64,000 nt of DNA from Enterococcus silesiacus (lineage in GTDB: Bacteria > Bacillota > Bacilli > Lactobacillales > Enterococcaceae), in contig CP013614.1 of NCBI GenBank assembly GCA_001465115.1, forward strand, positions 3,348,001 to 3,412,000, in the 5' to 3' direction. The translations under genes were made by a program, and so were the position numbers. The notes below the pieces were generated by a model that had not been told where the DNA came from, searched no databases, and was given only the letters and a program-made list of their open reading frames with translations. Of this stretch, positions 8,753-15,826 are shown piece after piece (positions within the stretch are counted from its first letter, which is position 1; every line of letters starts with the position of its first letter).

Positions 8753-8781
8753 ATGATAACTGTTGTTTATCAAGATGTCAA
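8753..8781 (-). promoter_or_regulatory. Strong outward promoter inside the invertible segment
   Basis: On the minus strand a perfect TTGACA (8781-8776) and TATCAT (8758-8753, five of six) are separated by 17 bases. Transcription would start near 8746 and leave the cassette through the left site. In the flipped orientation the same promoter would lie near 10224-10252 and direct a leader of about 185 bases into the gene at 10444. Confidence 0.7.
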
Positions 8782-8809
8782 CACGTTTTTTTGTGCTTTT
8801 TAACCAGTT

Positions 8810-8839
8810 TTTACTTAATAGATAACTTATTTCTATTAT
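8810..8839 (+). promoter_or_regulatory. Possible recombinase promoter
   Basis: TTTACT (8810-8815) and TATTAT (8834-8839) are separated by 18 bases ahead of the recombinase gene. An 11-bp inverted repeat (8802-8812 with 8875-8885, core AACCAGTTTTT) encloses this promoter and may be a control site. Confidence 0.45.
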
Positions 8840-8922
8840 TATATTTAAAATAAAAAAATGGCTAAAACTGAAAGAAAAACTGGTTTTTAGAAGAATAGAT
8901 AGTGATAAAAGAGGACAATTCT

Positions 8923-8946
8923 ATTCGCCGTCAAATTCGCCGTCAA
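8923..8946 (+). repeat. Tandem 12-bp repeat, possible arm-type recombinase sites
   Basis: ATTCGCCGTCAA occurs twice in exact tandem just before the recombinase start. Related CCGT-centred copies recur near the right end (10230-10262). Short direct repeats near both ends are typical binding sites for the N-terminal domain of Tn916/lambda-type integrases. Confidence 0.55.
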
Positions 8947-8965
8947 TTGAAAGTAGGGAAAATGA

Positions 8966-10060
8966 ATGTCACGAAGAGGAGAAAATATCTATAAACGCAA
9001 AGATGGCCGTTGGGAAGGTCGCTACATTAAAGGGAGAAAATTAAATGGGTCCATTCATTATGGATATGTTTATGGTAAAAGGTATTATGATGTCAAACAA
9101 AAATTGACGCTGATCAAATCTCAGCTTCCCTATTATCAAGAACAGACGATCTATTCTTATAGTGGAACTGTTCAAGAGTGGGTCGTTTATTGGTTGGAAA
9201 ATTTTGTACTACCAACAGTTAAACTAAGCACGTATGTAAGTTACAAAAGTAAATTATCCGTTCATGTATTACCTATACTTGGTGAAATAAAACTAACGGA
9301 GCTAAAAAAAGAAGAGGTTCAATCTTTATGCGATCAATTAGAAGAAAAACTTTCTGATTCGTCTGTTCACGCCGTGTTTCGTGTCTTTCATACTTGTTTA
9401 TGTGTGGCACAAGAAAAAGAGTTGATTGCTAAAAATCCAGCTGATACTCTTCGCTTACCTAAAATGGGAAAGCGTTCTTCAAAAGCTTTGTCTACTGGCG
9501 AACAAAAACGTCTAAAACAAGTAGCAAATGGAACTGCTAACGGGCTGGCTGTATTAATCGCGTTAGAAACAGGAATGAGAATAGGCGAAATTAGCGGGCT
9601 CAAATGGTCTGATATTGATTGGGAAAGACGAGAAGTCCATGTACAGCGGACTTTACAGCGGCTAACAGATAATAATGGAAAAAGCCAAATAGTAGAAGGC
9701 TTACCTAAAACCGTATCTTCTACCCGAGTGATCCCCTTATCTAAACGGTTGTATCATCTGCTTTGGCAACAAAAAAACGCTTCAGAAGATGCCTATATTT
9801 TAAGTAACACAGAAAAAAGTGTTGAGCCCAGAGTAGTCCGTTACCAATTTAAACAAATGAGTAAAGCAGCAGGATTGTCAGATGTCACTTTTCACACGTT
9901 ACGCCATACATTCGCGACGCGTTGTTTAGAAGCTGGGGTGAACATTGCTACAATCAGTGCTTTATTAGGACACCGTTCTATAAAAATGACGTTAGACGTT
10001 TATACACATTCGCTCCTGTCACAAGAAAGAGAAGCAATTGATCAAGTCTCAGCTTTTTAA
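8966..10060 (+). CDS. Tyrosine recombinase/integrase (Tn916-Int-like architecture)
   Basis: A 364-residue site-specific recombinase. Residues 1-45 form a basic arm-binding-like domain (IYKRKDGRWEGRYIKGRK), residues 60-165 a SAM-like core-binding domain, and the rest the catalytic domain. All catalytic residues are visible: Arg205 (ETGMRIGE), Lys248, His310 and Arg313 (HTLRH), His336 (LLGHRS) and nucleophile Tyr346 (DVYTH). No excisionase gene accompanies it and no other element genes are present. It is framed by two inverted core-type sites, so its likely role is inversion of its own segment rather than integration. It could also be a relic of a conjugative element. Confidence 0.9.
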   Translation: MSRRGENIYKRKDGRWEGRYIKGRKLNGSIHYGYVYGKRYYDVKQKLTLIKSQLPYYQEQTIYSYSGTVQEWVVYWLENFVLPTVKLSTYVSYKSKLSVHVLPILGEIKLTELKKEEVQSLCDQLEEKLSDSSVHAVFRVFHTCLCVAQEKELIAKNPADTLRLPKMGKRSSKALSTGEQKRLKQVANGTANGLAVLIALETGMRIGEISGLKWSDIDWERREVHVQRTLQRLTDNNGKSQIVEGLPKTVSSTRVIPLSKRLYHLLWQQKNASEDAYILSNTEKSVEPRVVRYQFKQMSKAAGLSDVTFHTLRHTFATRCLEAGVNIATISALLGHRSIKMTLDVYTHSLLSQEREAIDQVSAF

Positions 10061-10097
10061 GCGAGAGATTTAAATTTGAAATCGTTCATTTTGATAG

Positions 10098-10128
10098 AAA
10101 CCCCGAGTTTAGTTTTACTCTGGGTTTT
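10098..10128 (+). terminator. Terminator of the recombinase gene
   Basis: AAACCC-C-GAGT (10098-10108) pairs with ACTC-T-GGGTTTT (10117-10128), ending in T residues. It should keep recombinase transcription from entering the WxL locus in the present orientation. Confidence 0.6.
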
Positions 10129-10229
10129 ATAGTGTGAATTGAATATAACTAAAGTTATTTAATCTGCTAGTTTTCACTTTTTATTTTCAAAAGGAAGCTG
10201 AAAGCGGCTTTTTTTTTTGCCTTTGTTGT

Positions 10230-10262
10230 ATTCACCGTCAGCATAGCCGTCGTTTGCCGTGA
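10230..10262 (+). repeat. CCGT-centred repeats near the right end
   Basis: ATTCACCGTCAG, CATAGCCGTCGT and TTGCCGTGA place the core CCGT at 10235, 10247 and 10257, spaced 12 and 10 bases. They resemble the two exact repeats at 8923-8946 and lie in the same orientation, consistent with arm-type binding sites at both ends of the cassette. Confidence 0.45.
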
Positions 10263-10294
10263 GAATAGTACTCTGCCAAGAAAAAGTCGTTTCT

Positions 10295-10320
10295 TACCTG
10301 TTCTTAGCTGAAACAGGTAA
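10295..10320 (-). repeat. Right inverted recombination-type site (IR-R)
   Basis: This is the exact reverse complement of 8685-8710 and has the same arm-spacer-arm structure. It lies 124 bases before the start of the regulator gene at 10444, so a flip would change what is placed upstream of that gene. Confidence 0.85.
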
Positions 10321-10443
10321 GGCTGATTCGTAAAGATTATTTTTTATTGTAATAGAAAAATAAAATTTTTACAAAAGAAACGATAATAACAGCTGTTTCA
10401 AGACATAAAATAAATCGAATGAAAGAATGAGGAGGAATCTGGC

Positions 10444-11187
10444 ATGTTTCGCATAGGTATATTGGCATCTACGATGACGCCTAAACCTGACGTGTATAAA
10501 GCATTTGAAAAAATGAATTGTCAACTTGATCACCTCAAAAAAGTGCCAAATTTGGAAGAACTTCATACATATGACGGGCTATTGATCGAGGAAGTACACG
10601 AAGGAGAAATCAGCAGTGTTTGCTCCACTATTTTACAAATCAAACAACAAACGAATGCGTACATATGGATTTTGTCAGGAAAATCTACATTGATCAATCG
10701 TCAAGTTTATCTACAACTAGGGGTTGATGGGAACTTTGATCAAGAAAGCTTTCCAGAAGAGCTACTGTTGTATTTAAAGAATTTTTTAGCGCGTCAAGAT
10801 GAAAAGAAGAGAATGCAACGAAATGTGATCGGAGGAAAAAGGTTCTCCAATCAGAGCGATACAGTGGGGGAGAAATTTGAGATGAATCCTACAAATCACA
10901 GTTTGAGCGTGTTTATAGGAGAAAAAGAAGTAGAAGTAGAATTGACTAGGCTCGAGTATCGCTTGCTTGAATTATTGTACAGTCACCCAGGAAAAGCATT
11001 TAATTATCAAGAAATACATGAAAAACTATGGGATCTTCCATATCAAGAAGAAAACTATCGCGTAGCCAACATCATTTTTCACATACGTAAAAAACTAGAA
11101 CGTCATGGTGTAGGGGCAGACGTCATAAAAACAGTGCGTTCAAAAGGATATATGATCAAAGTAGAAAATATAAAAGAAGTCACCTAA
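10444..11187 (+). CDS. Atypical OmpR-type response-regulator-like protein
   Basis: A 247-residue protein. The C-terminal part (about residues 150-245) is an OmpR/PhoB winged helix (TRLEYRLLELLYSHPGKAFNYQEI ... VRSKGYMIKV in two blocks). The N-terminal 120 residues have receiver-domain proportions, but the acidic pair after strand 1 is missing and the phosphoacceptor position reads LLIEE, with Glu49/Glu50 in place of aspartate. It probably works without phosphorylation. AGGAGG precedes the start. It lies between the invertible cassette and the WxL genes and is the obvious candidate for their regulator. Confidence 0.75.
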   Translation: MFRIGILASTMTPKPDVYKAFEKMNCQLDHLKKVPNLEELHTYDGLLIEEVHEGEISSVCSTILQIKQQTNAYIWILSGKSTLINRQVYLQLGVDGNFDQESFPEELLLYLKNFLARQDEKKRMQRNVIGGKRFSNQSDTVGEKFEMNPTNHSLSVFIGEKEVEVELTRLEYRLLELLYSHPGKAFNYQEIHEKLWDLPYQEENYRVANIIFHIRKKLERHGVGADVIKTVRSKGYMIKVENIKEVT

Positions 11188-11253
11188 AGAATCATAAAAT
11201 TTAGATGATCTTTCTTTAAAAGGGATAAAAAAGTAAAGGGGTTGGAGTCAATA

Positions 11254-11886
11254 ATGGACAAAATAGCCAATAAAAAAGCAAAGCTAGGCTATGTCTATCT
11301 TATAGAAGGAATTATTGTTGGAGTGTGGATGATCTATTTATTCAAATTCTACTCTTTTTATCAGGAAGCCTATTTTTATATAGACAAACGATTATCACTA
11401 TTTATTCAGATGTTATCTTTTTTAAATAATAATTGGGAGGAAACATTTATATATTTTATTTTGGCGTTTCTTCTAATGACAGTTACTCTATTTTTGAGTT
11501 GTTTTCTATACTTAACAAAAAAAAGAGCGTTAACACAGAATAAGTCTATTTTTTTGATTTTTTGTTTTAACTTATTGTGCTGCTTAGCATTATTAGTCAA
11601 TGTTTGTTTCTTCATTTTTCTTGTTTTATTAATCTTAGCTGGCAGTTTAATATATATCATCTTTACTCTCGTAAATTTAAGCGTTGATAAAGAGCAGTTT
11701 GATTATGTAGAAGGAGAAATTATTGATGTAAAAGGACCTTTTACATCTGAAAAAGAAGCCCAAACAGCAGTAAAAGCCTTTCTTGGTAAATGGCAAGAAG
11801 AGAAAATTATTCTAGGTGAAGAAGTTTATTTAGATAAAGATAATAAATACTATGTGGATTTTTATATCGAAGCAATAAACAAATAG
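11254..11886 (+). CDS. Membrane protein of the WxL locus, function unknown
   Basis: A 210-residue protein with an N-terminal hydrophobic segment and three more between about residues 60 and 145, followed by a soluble C-terminal domain of about 65 residues (EGEIIDVKGPFTSEKEAQ region). ATG at 11254 is chosen because GGAG lies 6 bases upstream. I do not recognise the family. Its place between the regulator and the first DUF916 gene suggests a role in making or anchoring the WxL complex. Confidence 0.55.
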   Translation: MDKIANKKAKLGYVYLIEGIIVGVWMIYLFKFYSFYQEAYFYIDKRLSLFIQMLSFLNNNWEETFIYFILAFLLMTVTLFLSCFLYLTKKRALTQNKSIFLIFCFNLLCCLALLVNVCFFIFLVLLILAGSLIYIIFTLVNLSVDKEQFDYVEGEIIDVKGPFTSEKEAQTAVKAFLGKWQEEKIILGEEVYLDKDNKYYVDFYIEAINK

Positions 11887-11925
11887 CATTTTAAACTTTT
11901 AGAGTAAGGAGTAATCAAAATTTAG

Positions 11926-12987
11926 ATGAAAACAAATAAATTTATATATTTAGCTTTGTTTATGAGTTTGTTCTTATTCCTATTTCCAATTCATTCAATG
12001 GCGGATGAAGAAAATTTAGGGTATAGCGTCTCAGCAATTCTGAATGGTAAACAAATTGATCCAGAAAAAAGTTATTTCTATATTCAAACAACCCCAGGAG
12101 AAGAACAAGAATTAGCTGTTACGGTAAAAAGCACAATGGAGGAACCAGTTAAAATTAAGGTTTATGTTGAAGATGCTTTTACTGGTAACAAAGGAACAGT
12201 TGAATATACGACAGACAAAAAATTATTGGATTCAACGTTAAAAGATCCGATGAGCAGTATTGTTACAGTAGAAACCCCCTCAGTCACTGTTGAAAATTTT
12301 GGGGCAACAGAAGCGAAATTTAAATTAACGCCACCAAGTGAAAATTATGCTGGCGTAAAAATGGGAACATTGGTTTTTGAATTGGATAACGGAGAAGAAG
12401 AGGGAGGAGTTGGAACTAAATTTGCTTATAGGATTGGTATTGTGACTTCTGAAACGGGAGAGGACTATGATACTTCTCAAACGTTGAATTTACTTGATGC
12501 GAAGTCCACACTTTTGCGTGGGAAGAAGATGATTTTAGCAACACTACAAAATCCAGAACCAAAAGTTCTTTCTAAGCTAGCCATCACTGCGGAATTGAAA
12601 AATAAGGAAAATGAAACAGTAATGAAGAAAGAACAAGTAGAAAATTATGCATTAGCACCAAATAGTAGCTTCGATTTTGAAATGGACTGGGGAACAGCTG
12701 ATATTAGAGCTGGAACCTATGTATTAACGTTAGCTGCTAAGAATTCTTATAATGATTGGAAATTCGAAAAAGAATTCATCATTACAGGTGAGCAAGCCAA
12801 AAGCATGAATGAGCAGAGTGGTTTTAAAATAATAACGCCAACATGGATTAAAGTTGTTACCATTGGATGCTTGATATTTATGTTAGGTATCACGGGATTA
12901 CTTCTAATAAGAAGAAAAAAAATGGCGTTAGAGTGGGAGCGAAGACGAAAAAGAAAGAAAAGGAAAAAGAAGAAAGAAGGGAAATAA
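11926..12987 (+). CDS. DUF916/DUF3324 WxL-interacting protein
   Basis: A 353-residue surface protein with a signal peptide (about residues 1-27), a DUF916 domain (YSVSAILNGKQ onward, with TPGEEQELAVTVKS), a DUF3324 domain (residues 165-285) and a C-terminal transmembrane helix. The tail after the helix is extremely basic, about 20 Arg/Lys residues. This is the WxlIP/CscA type that binds WxL proteins on the cell surface. The ribosome site AAGGAG is 14 bases upstream, rather far. A second DUF916 protein is encoded at 14606. Confidence 0.88.
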   Translation: MKTNKFIYLALFMSLFLFLFPIHSMADEENLGYSVSAILNGKQIDPEKSYFYIQTTPGEEQELAVTVKSTMEEPVKIKVYVEDAFTGNKGTVEYTTDKKLLDSTLKDPMSSIVTVETPSVTVENFGATEAKFKLTPPSENYAGVKMGTLVFELDNGEEEGGVGTKFAYRIGIVTSETGEDYDTSQTLNLLDAKSTLLRGKKMILATLQNPEPKVLSKLAITAELKNKENETVMKKEQVENYALAPNSSFDFEMDWGTADIRAGTYVLTLAAKNSYNDWKFEKEFIITGEQAKSMNEQSGFKIITPTWIKVVTIGCLIFMLGITGLLLIRRKKMALEWERRRKRKKRKKKKEGK

Positions 12988-12988
12988 A

Positions 12989-13321
12989 ATGAAAAAATGT
13001 GTCATAGTACTATTTTTTCTAATTATGATAAATGGGTTGCTTGCTGGTAAAGTTGTTGAGGCAACGGTCAAATCCGACACAACAGAGGTAGGAATTGTAT
13101 TTAAAGAAGGAACACCAAGCCTACCTAAGCCGCCAATTGATTCAAAATTGCCGGACACAAATATGCCTTACATACCGAAACCTAGTTCAGGTACTAATGG
13201 AAAACTGCCTTCGATGGGGGATTTGATTACTTCTCTTATTTGGACATTGCTTGGTTGTTCAATTTTAATTGTGTTTGTTGGGGTCTTAAGCTTGAAAAAT
13301 ATTATGTTAAAAACCGTTTAG
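12989..13321 (+). CDS. Small LPxTG-like surface protein (CscD type)
   Basis: A 110-residue protein with a signal peptide, a short proline-rich middle (PSLPKPPIDSKLPD) and a C-terminal hydrophobic helix. The would-be sorting motif reads LPSMG instead of LPxTG and the tail has a single lysine, so sortase anchoring is doubtful and it may simply stay in the membrane. Small LPxTG proteins are standard members of WxL operons. It starts one base after the DUF916 stop. Confidence 0.75.
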   Translation: MKKCVIVLFFLIMINGLLAGKVVEATVKSDTTEVGIVFKEGTPSLPKPPIDSKLPDTNMPYIPKPSSGTNGKLPSMGDLITSLIWTLLGCSILIVFVGVLSLKNIMLKTV

Positions 13322-13336
13322 AAAGGAATGACGCAC

Positions 13337-13561
13337 ATGATCGATTATTTATGGATATTCATTTTAGGAGGCGTTGCTATTCTATCTTTGCTTGTCTTTT
13401 TGCTCACTTTATCAAGAGATGCGTTCTTAATTAAAAAATTAAGGAAAAAGAAGTCACTATTCGTATTGAATTTTGGGTTACTTTTTACGACATTAACCTG
13501 CTTAGGCTTGATCGTATATCTATTTACATTATTGAAAGAGCAAATAGAAATTTTGCAATAA
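13337..13561 (+). CDS. Small membrane protein of the WxL locus
   Basis: A 74-residue protein with two hydrophobic helices separated by a basic loop (IKKLRKKKS). ATG at 13337 fits the AAAGG site at 13322-13326 better than the ATG at 13328, which is too close. It lies 15 bases after the small LPxTG-like gene and looks co-transcribed. No known family was recognised. Confidence 0.55.
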   Translation: MIDYLWIFILGGVAILSLLVFLLTLSRDAFLIKKLRKKKSLFVLNFGLLFTTLTCLGLIVYLFTLLKEQIEILQ

Positions 13562-13565
13562 AAAC

Positions 13566-13608
13566 AATGAACAACTTATAACAATAACTGTCACCAATCT
13601 ATATCTAT
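13566..13608 (+). repeat. Left copy of the inverted repeat flanking the WxL gene
   Basis: A 24-base block (13566-13589) and a 13-base block (13596-13608) are exact reverse complements of 14445-14468 and 14424-14436, with 6 to 8 unrelated bases between the blocks. The copy ends 22 bases before the WxL start and overlaps its leader. Confidence 0.8.
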
Positions 13609-13630
13609 GCTCTCTAAGGATGGTATAAAA

Positions 13631-14386
13631 ATGAAAAAAGCAATTATGGTCACACTACTTTCATCAGCAGCATTAATGTTATTTGCAGCTCCAGCTGATG
13701 CAGCAGAGAAAAAAACAACAACAACTGATGTGGGGGTTAGTTTTAAGAACGATGCTCCAACAATTCCAGCAGAGGATATGAAACCTTATAAAAATAACTT
13801 AGCTGTCGTTTGGAAACCAGGTAGTTTCCAATTTGGCGAACAAACTGCTGTTGCAGGTACAGCGATTTTCAATAACATCAAAGGTGACAATGGCGGAACT
13901 GCAGCTAACAATAACACAGAACTAAGCCAATATTTAGTTGTCAATGATGATAGAGAATTAAAAACTGAAGGCAAAAACTCTGCATGGGCATTAAGAGCGG
14001 ATATGTCTGCACTTAAAACAGTTGATGGTGCTGCGGAATTACAAGCTGCAAAATTAACTATGGATTTAAATGCTCCAAAAATGTATGACATTGGAACAGC
14101 AATCGATCCTAAAGACAATGATTTTGTCGCAAATGAGCCTTGGGCTGCTGGTGTCTTAACAGATTTTGATAGCAAATCAGGTATTGAATTAGCTCCTACT
14201 GCAACTTTAGAAGCAGCTGGTACTTCAAAAGTAGATATCTTTACAAAGAAAACAGCTAACGATTTTAGAAGTGGTGTTGCTACTACAATTCAAAATGTAA
14301 AATTACATGTAACTGATGCAAAACAAGGTGGTAAAGCATTTACCGGTACAATTACTTGGACTTTAGATGACGCACCAACATTTTAA
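13631..14386 (+). CDS. WxL domain surface protein
   Basis: A 251-residue secreted protein. A signal peptide with an AxA cleavage region (APADA) is followed by one WxL domain covering most of the protein. The first WxL motif is WAL (in SAWALRADMS) and the distal motif is TITWTLDDAP at the C terminus. Such domains bind peptidoglycan non-covalently. The ATG at 13631 has AAGGA 10 bases upstream. The gene sits exactly between two inverted repeats, so it may be a movable or invertible module. Confidence 0.9.
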   Translation: MKKAIMVTLLSSAALMLFAAPADAAEKKTTTTDVGVSFKNDAPTIPAEDMKPYKNNLAVVWKPGSFQFGEQTAVAGTAIFNNIKGDNGGTAANNNTELSQYLVVNDDRELKTEGKNSAWALRADMSALKTVDGAAELQAAKLTMDLNAPKMYDIGTAIDPKDNDFVANEPWAAGVLTDFDSKSGIELAPTATLEAAGTSKVDIFTKKTANDFRSGVATTIQNVKLHVTDAKQGGKAFTGTITWTLDDAPTF

Positions 14387-14423
14387 TTTAAAATAAAAAA
14401 AACACAAATATAAAAAAATAAGT

Positions 14424-14468
14424 ATAGATATAGATTGCGTAGAGAGTTATTGTTATAAGTTGTTCATT
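14424..14468 (-). repeat. Right copy of the inverted repeat flanking the WxL gene
   Basis: Reverse-complement partner of 13566-13608: 37 bases in two exact blocks. The two copies lie about 815 bases apart and enclose only the WxL gene. A simple terminator is unlikely at this distance. Confidence 0.8.
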
Positions 14469-14605
14469 AAATTTTTAAATGTAGAAAGTAATCAGCAAAG
14501 ATAAAGTTAATAGTTATTTAAGTTAATTCAATTGAAATTCCATGAAAGTAATCAAAAGGGTTCGTTTTTTTCGATAAAATAAATGAATTAAGAGGTACTG
14601 TTTGT

Positions 14606-15634
14606 ATGATGAAAAAGAGGATATATGTATTATTTATTCTTTTATTTATTCTATTATTTCATCCAGTCAAAACTTTTTCTGAGGAAAAGTTTACTAGCTC
14701 AATAAAAGATTTTTCCTATGAAATTCTATATCCTGAAAATCAAAGCGATAAAAATTTGGGGTATTATGACTTACTAATGAAGCCAGGGGAAGAACAAAAG
14801 ATTCAGTTACAGTTAAATAATACATCAGATCAACCAATGTTGGTAACGATTAATCTAAATAGCGCTAAAACAAATGGAAATGGCGTGATAGAGTATGGAC
14901 CAAGTACGTTAGCAAAAGATGACTCATTAAAAATTGATTTGTCAGAAATAATGAAAGGTCCAAAGGAAGTTACTATTCCAGCAAAAAGTAGTGAGACTGT
15001 TACGTTTACCGTCTCACTACCATTAATTCGGTTTGATGGATACCTGGCTGGTGGAATTCAGTTGAAACCTGTGATGAAGGAAACAAAACCTCAAAATGAT
15101 AAAAATATGATCCAAAATAAATTTGCTTTTTTAATTGGTGTATTAATCAGTGAGCAGGAAGTTAAAGAAATAAAACCAGAGTTAAAATTAAATACTGTTT
15201 CTCTCAAGTTAAAAGACGGTGGTTATAGTGTCTTCGTTAATATTTCAAATCTCAAAGGCGTTTTTGTAGAAAATATGACTGCTAACGTTCAAATAACAGA
15301 AAAAGGAAAAAATATAACGTTATTTGAGCTAAAAAGAGAACACATGAGAATGGCACCAAACACGATGATCGACTTACCTATCTCTTTAGATAATCATAGA
15401 GTGAAGTCCAATGACTATACTGCCAATATCCAAATCAAGACAGAAAACGGTGGGAACTGGACGTGGATAAAGAATTTCAATTTATCTAAAATAGAAGCCA
15501 AACAGATTAATAGTCAAGTAGCAGATAGTGAAAATCATACATTCCCATTTTGGTGGCTTATTATTATATTTTTACCTTTGTTGGTAGGAGGATATATCAT
15601 TTTAAGGAAAAAAATTAGTAGTAAACGGAGCTAA
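14606..15634 (+). CDS. Second DUF916/DUF3324 WxL-interacting protein
   Basis: A 342-residue paralogue of the protein at 11926. It has a signal peptide (residues 1-25), DUF916 (FSYEILYPENQ ... MKPGEEQKIQLQLNN), DUF3324 (VFVNISNLKGVFVENM) and a C-terminal transmembrane helix with a short basic tail. It lies 220 bases after the WxL gene without a clear terminator between. It probably partners the large WxL protein encoded next. Confidence 0.88.
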   Translation: MMKKRIYVLFILLFILLFHPVKTFSEEKFTSSIKDFSYEILYPENQSDKNLGYYDLLMKPGEEQKIQLQLNNTSDQPMLVTINLNSAKTNGNGVIEYGPSTLAKDDSLKIDLSEIMKGPKEVTIPAKSSETVTFTVSLPLIRFDGYLAGGIQLKPVMKETKPQNDKNMIQNKFAFLIGVLISEQEVKEIKPELKLNTVSLKLKDGGYSVFVNISNLKGVFVENMTANVQITEKGKNITLFELKREHMRMAPNTMIDLPISLDNHRVKSNDYTANIQIKTENGGNWTWIKNFNLSKIEAKQINSQVADSENHTFPFWWLIIIFLPLLVGGYIILRKKISSKRS

Positions 15635-15673
15635 TGTTAGCATGAAGTGGTTATAAAATGAAGAAAACTTCTA

Positions 15674-15748
15674 TTTGTTTTTGTTAATATTTCAAATCTT
15701 ACAGGAGTATTTGTAGAAAGTATGATTGTTAAAGTTCAAATAAATAAT
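15674..15748 (+). pseudogene. Fragment of a third DUF3324 gene
   Basis: Twenty-five codons (reading FVFVNISNLTGVFVESM...) match the DUF3324 segment FVNISNLKGVFVENM of the gene just upstream, with clear divergence. No start or remaining domain is present. It is a remnant of a lost DUF916/DUF3324 paralogue. Confidence 0.7.
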
Positions 15749-15757
15749 TGTTTTCTC

Positions 15758-15792
15758 CTTTCAATTACTTTTCTTTAAAAAGTAATTGAAAG
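15758..15792 (+). other. Perfect 15-bp hairpin before the large WxL gene
   Basis: CTTTCAATTACTTTT pairs exactly with AAAAGTAATTGAAAG around a 5-base loop. No T run follows on the plus strand, so it is more likely an mRNA stability or processing hairpin than a terminator. Confidence 0.55.
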
Positions 15793-15826
15793 TTGAAATA
15801 TAAAAATAAAGAAAGGAGGAGAAAAA

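Larger units (their letters stand above)
8685..10320. mobile_element. Putative self-inverting recombinase cassette
   Basis: A 1636-bp segment bounded by two 26-bp perfect inverted sites that contains a single gene, a tyrosine recombinase. Because the sites are inverted rather than direct, recombination between them would flip the segment instead of excising it. A strong promoter inside (8753-8781) now points left; after inversion it would read out across the right site toward the regulator at 10444 and the WxL locus. Inversion has not been shown; this is inferred from the architecture. Confidence 0.7.
10061..10443. other. Intergenic region with right end of the cassette
   Basis: It holds the recombinase terminator (10098-10128), a weaker hairpin followed by ten T residues (about 10190-10219), CCGT repeats (10230-10262), the right inverted site (10295-10320) and the leader of the gene at 10444. 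I see no strong promoter facing right in the present orientation; the best candidate between the right site and 10444 is a poor TTGTAA/TACAAA pair. Confidence 0.5.

Noticed and set aside
8923..8946. Start of a CRISPR array
   Set aside because: Only two adjacent 12-bp repeats without spacers and no cas genes.
8685..10320. Interpretation as an integrated mobile element with attL and attR
   Set aside because: The flanking sites are inverted, not direct, and no excisionase, replication or cargo genes are present.
13240..13434. Open frame of 64 codons between WxL-locus genes
   Set aside because: It overlaps two better-supported genes with their own ribosome sites and has a protein sequence unlike any domain.
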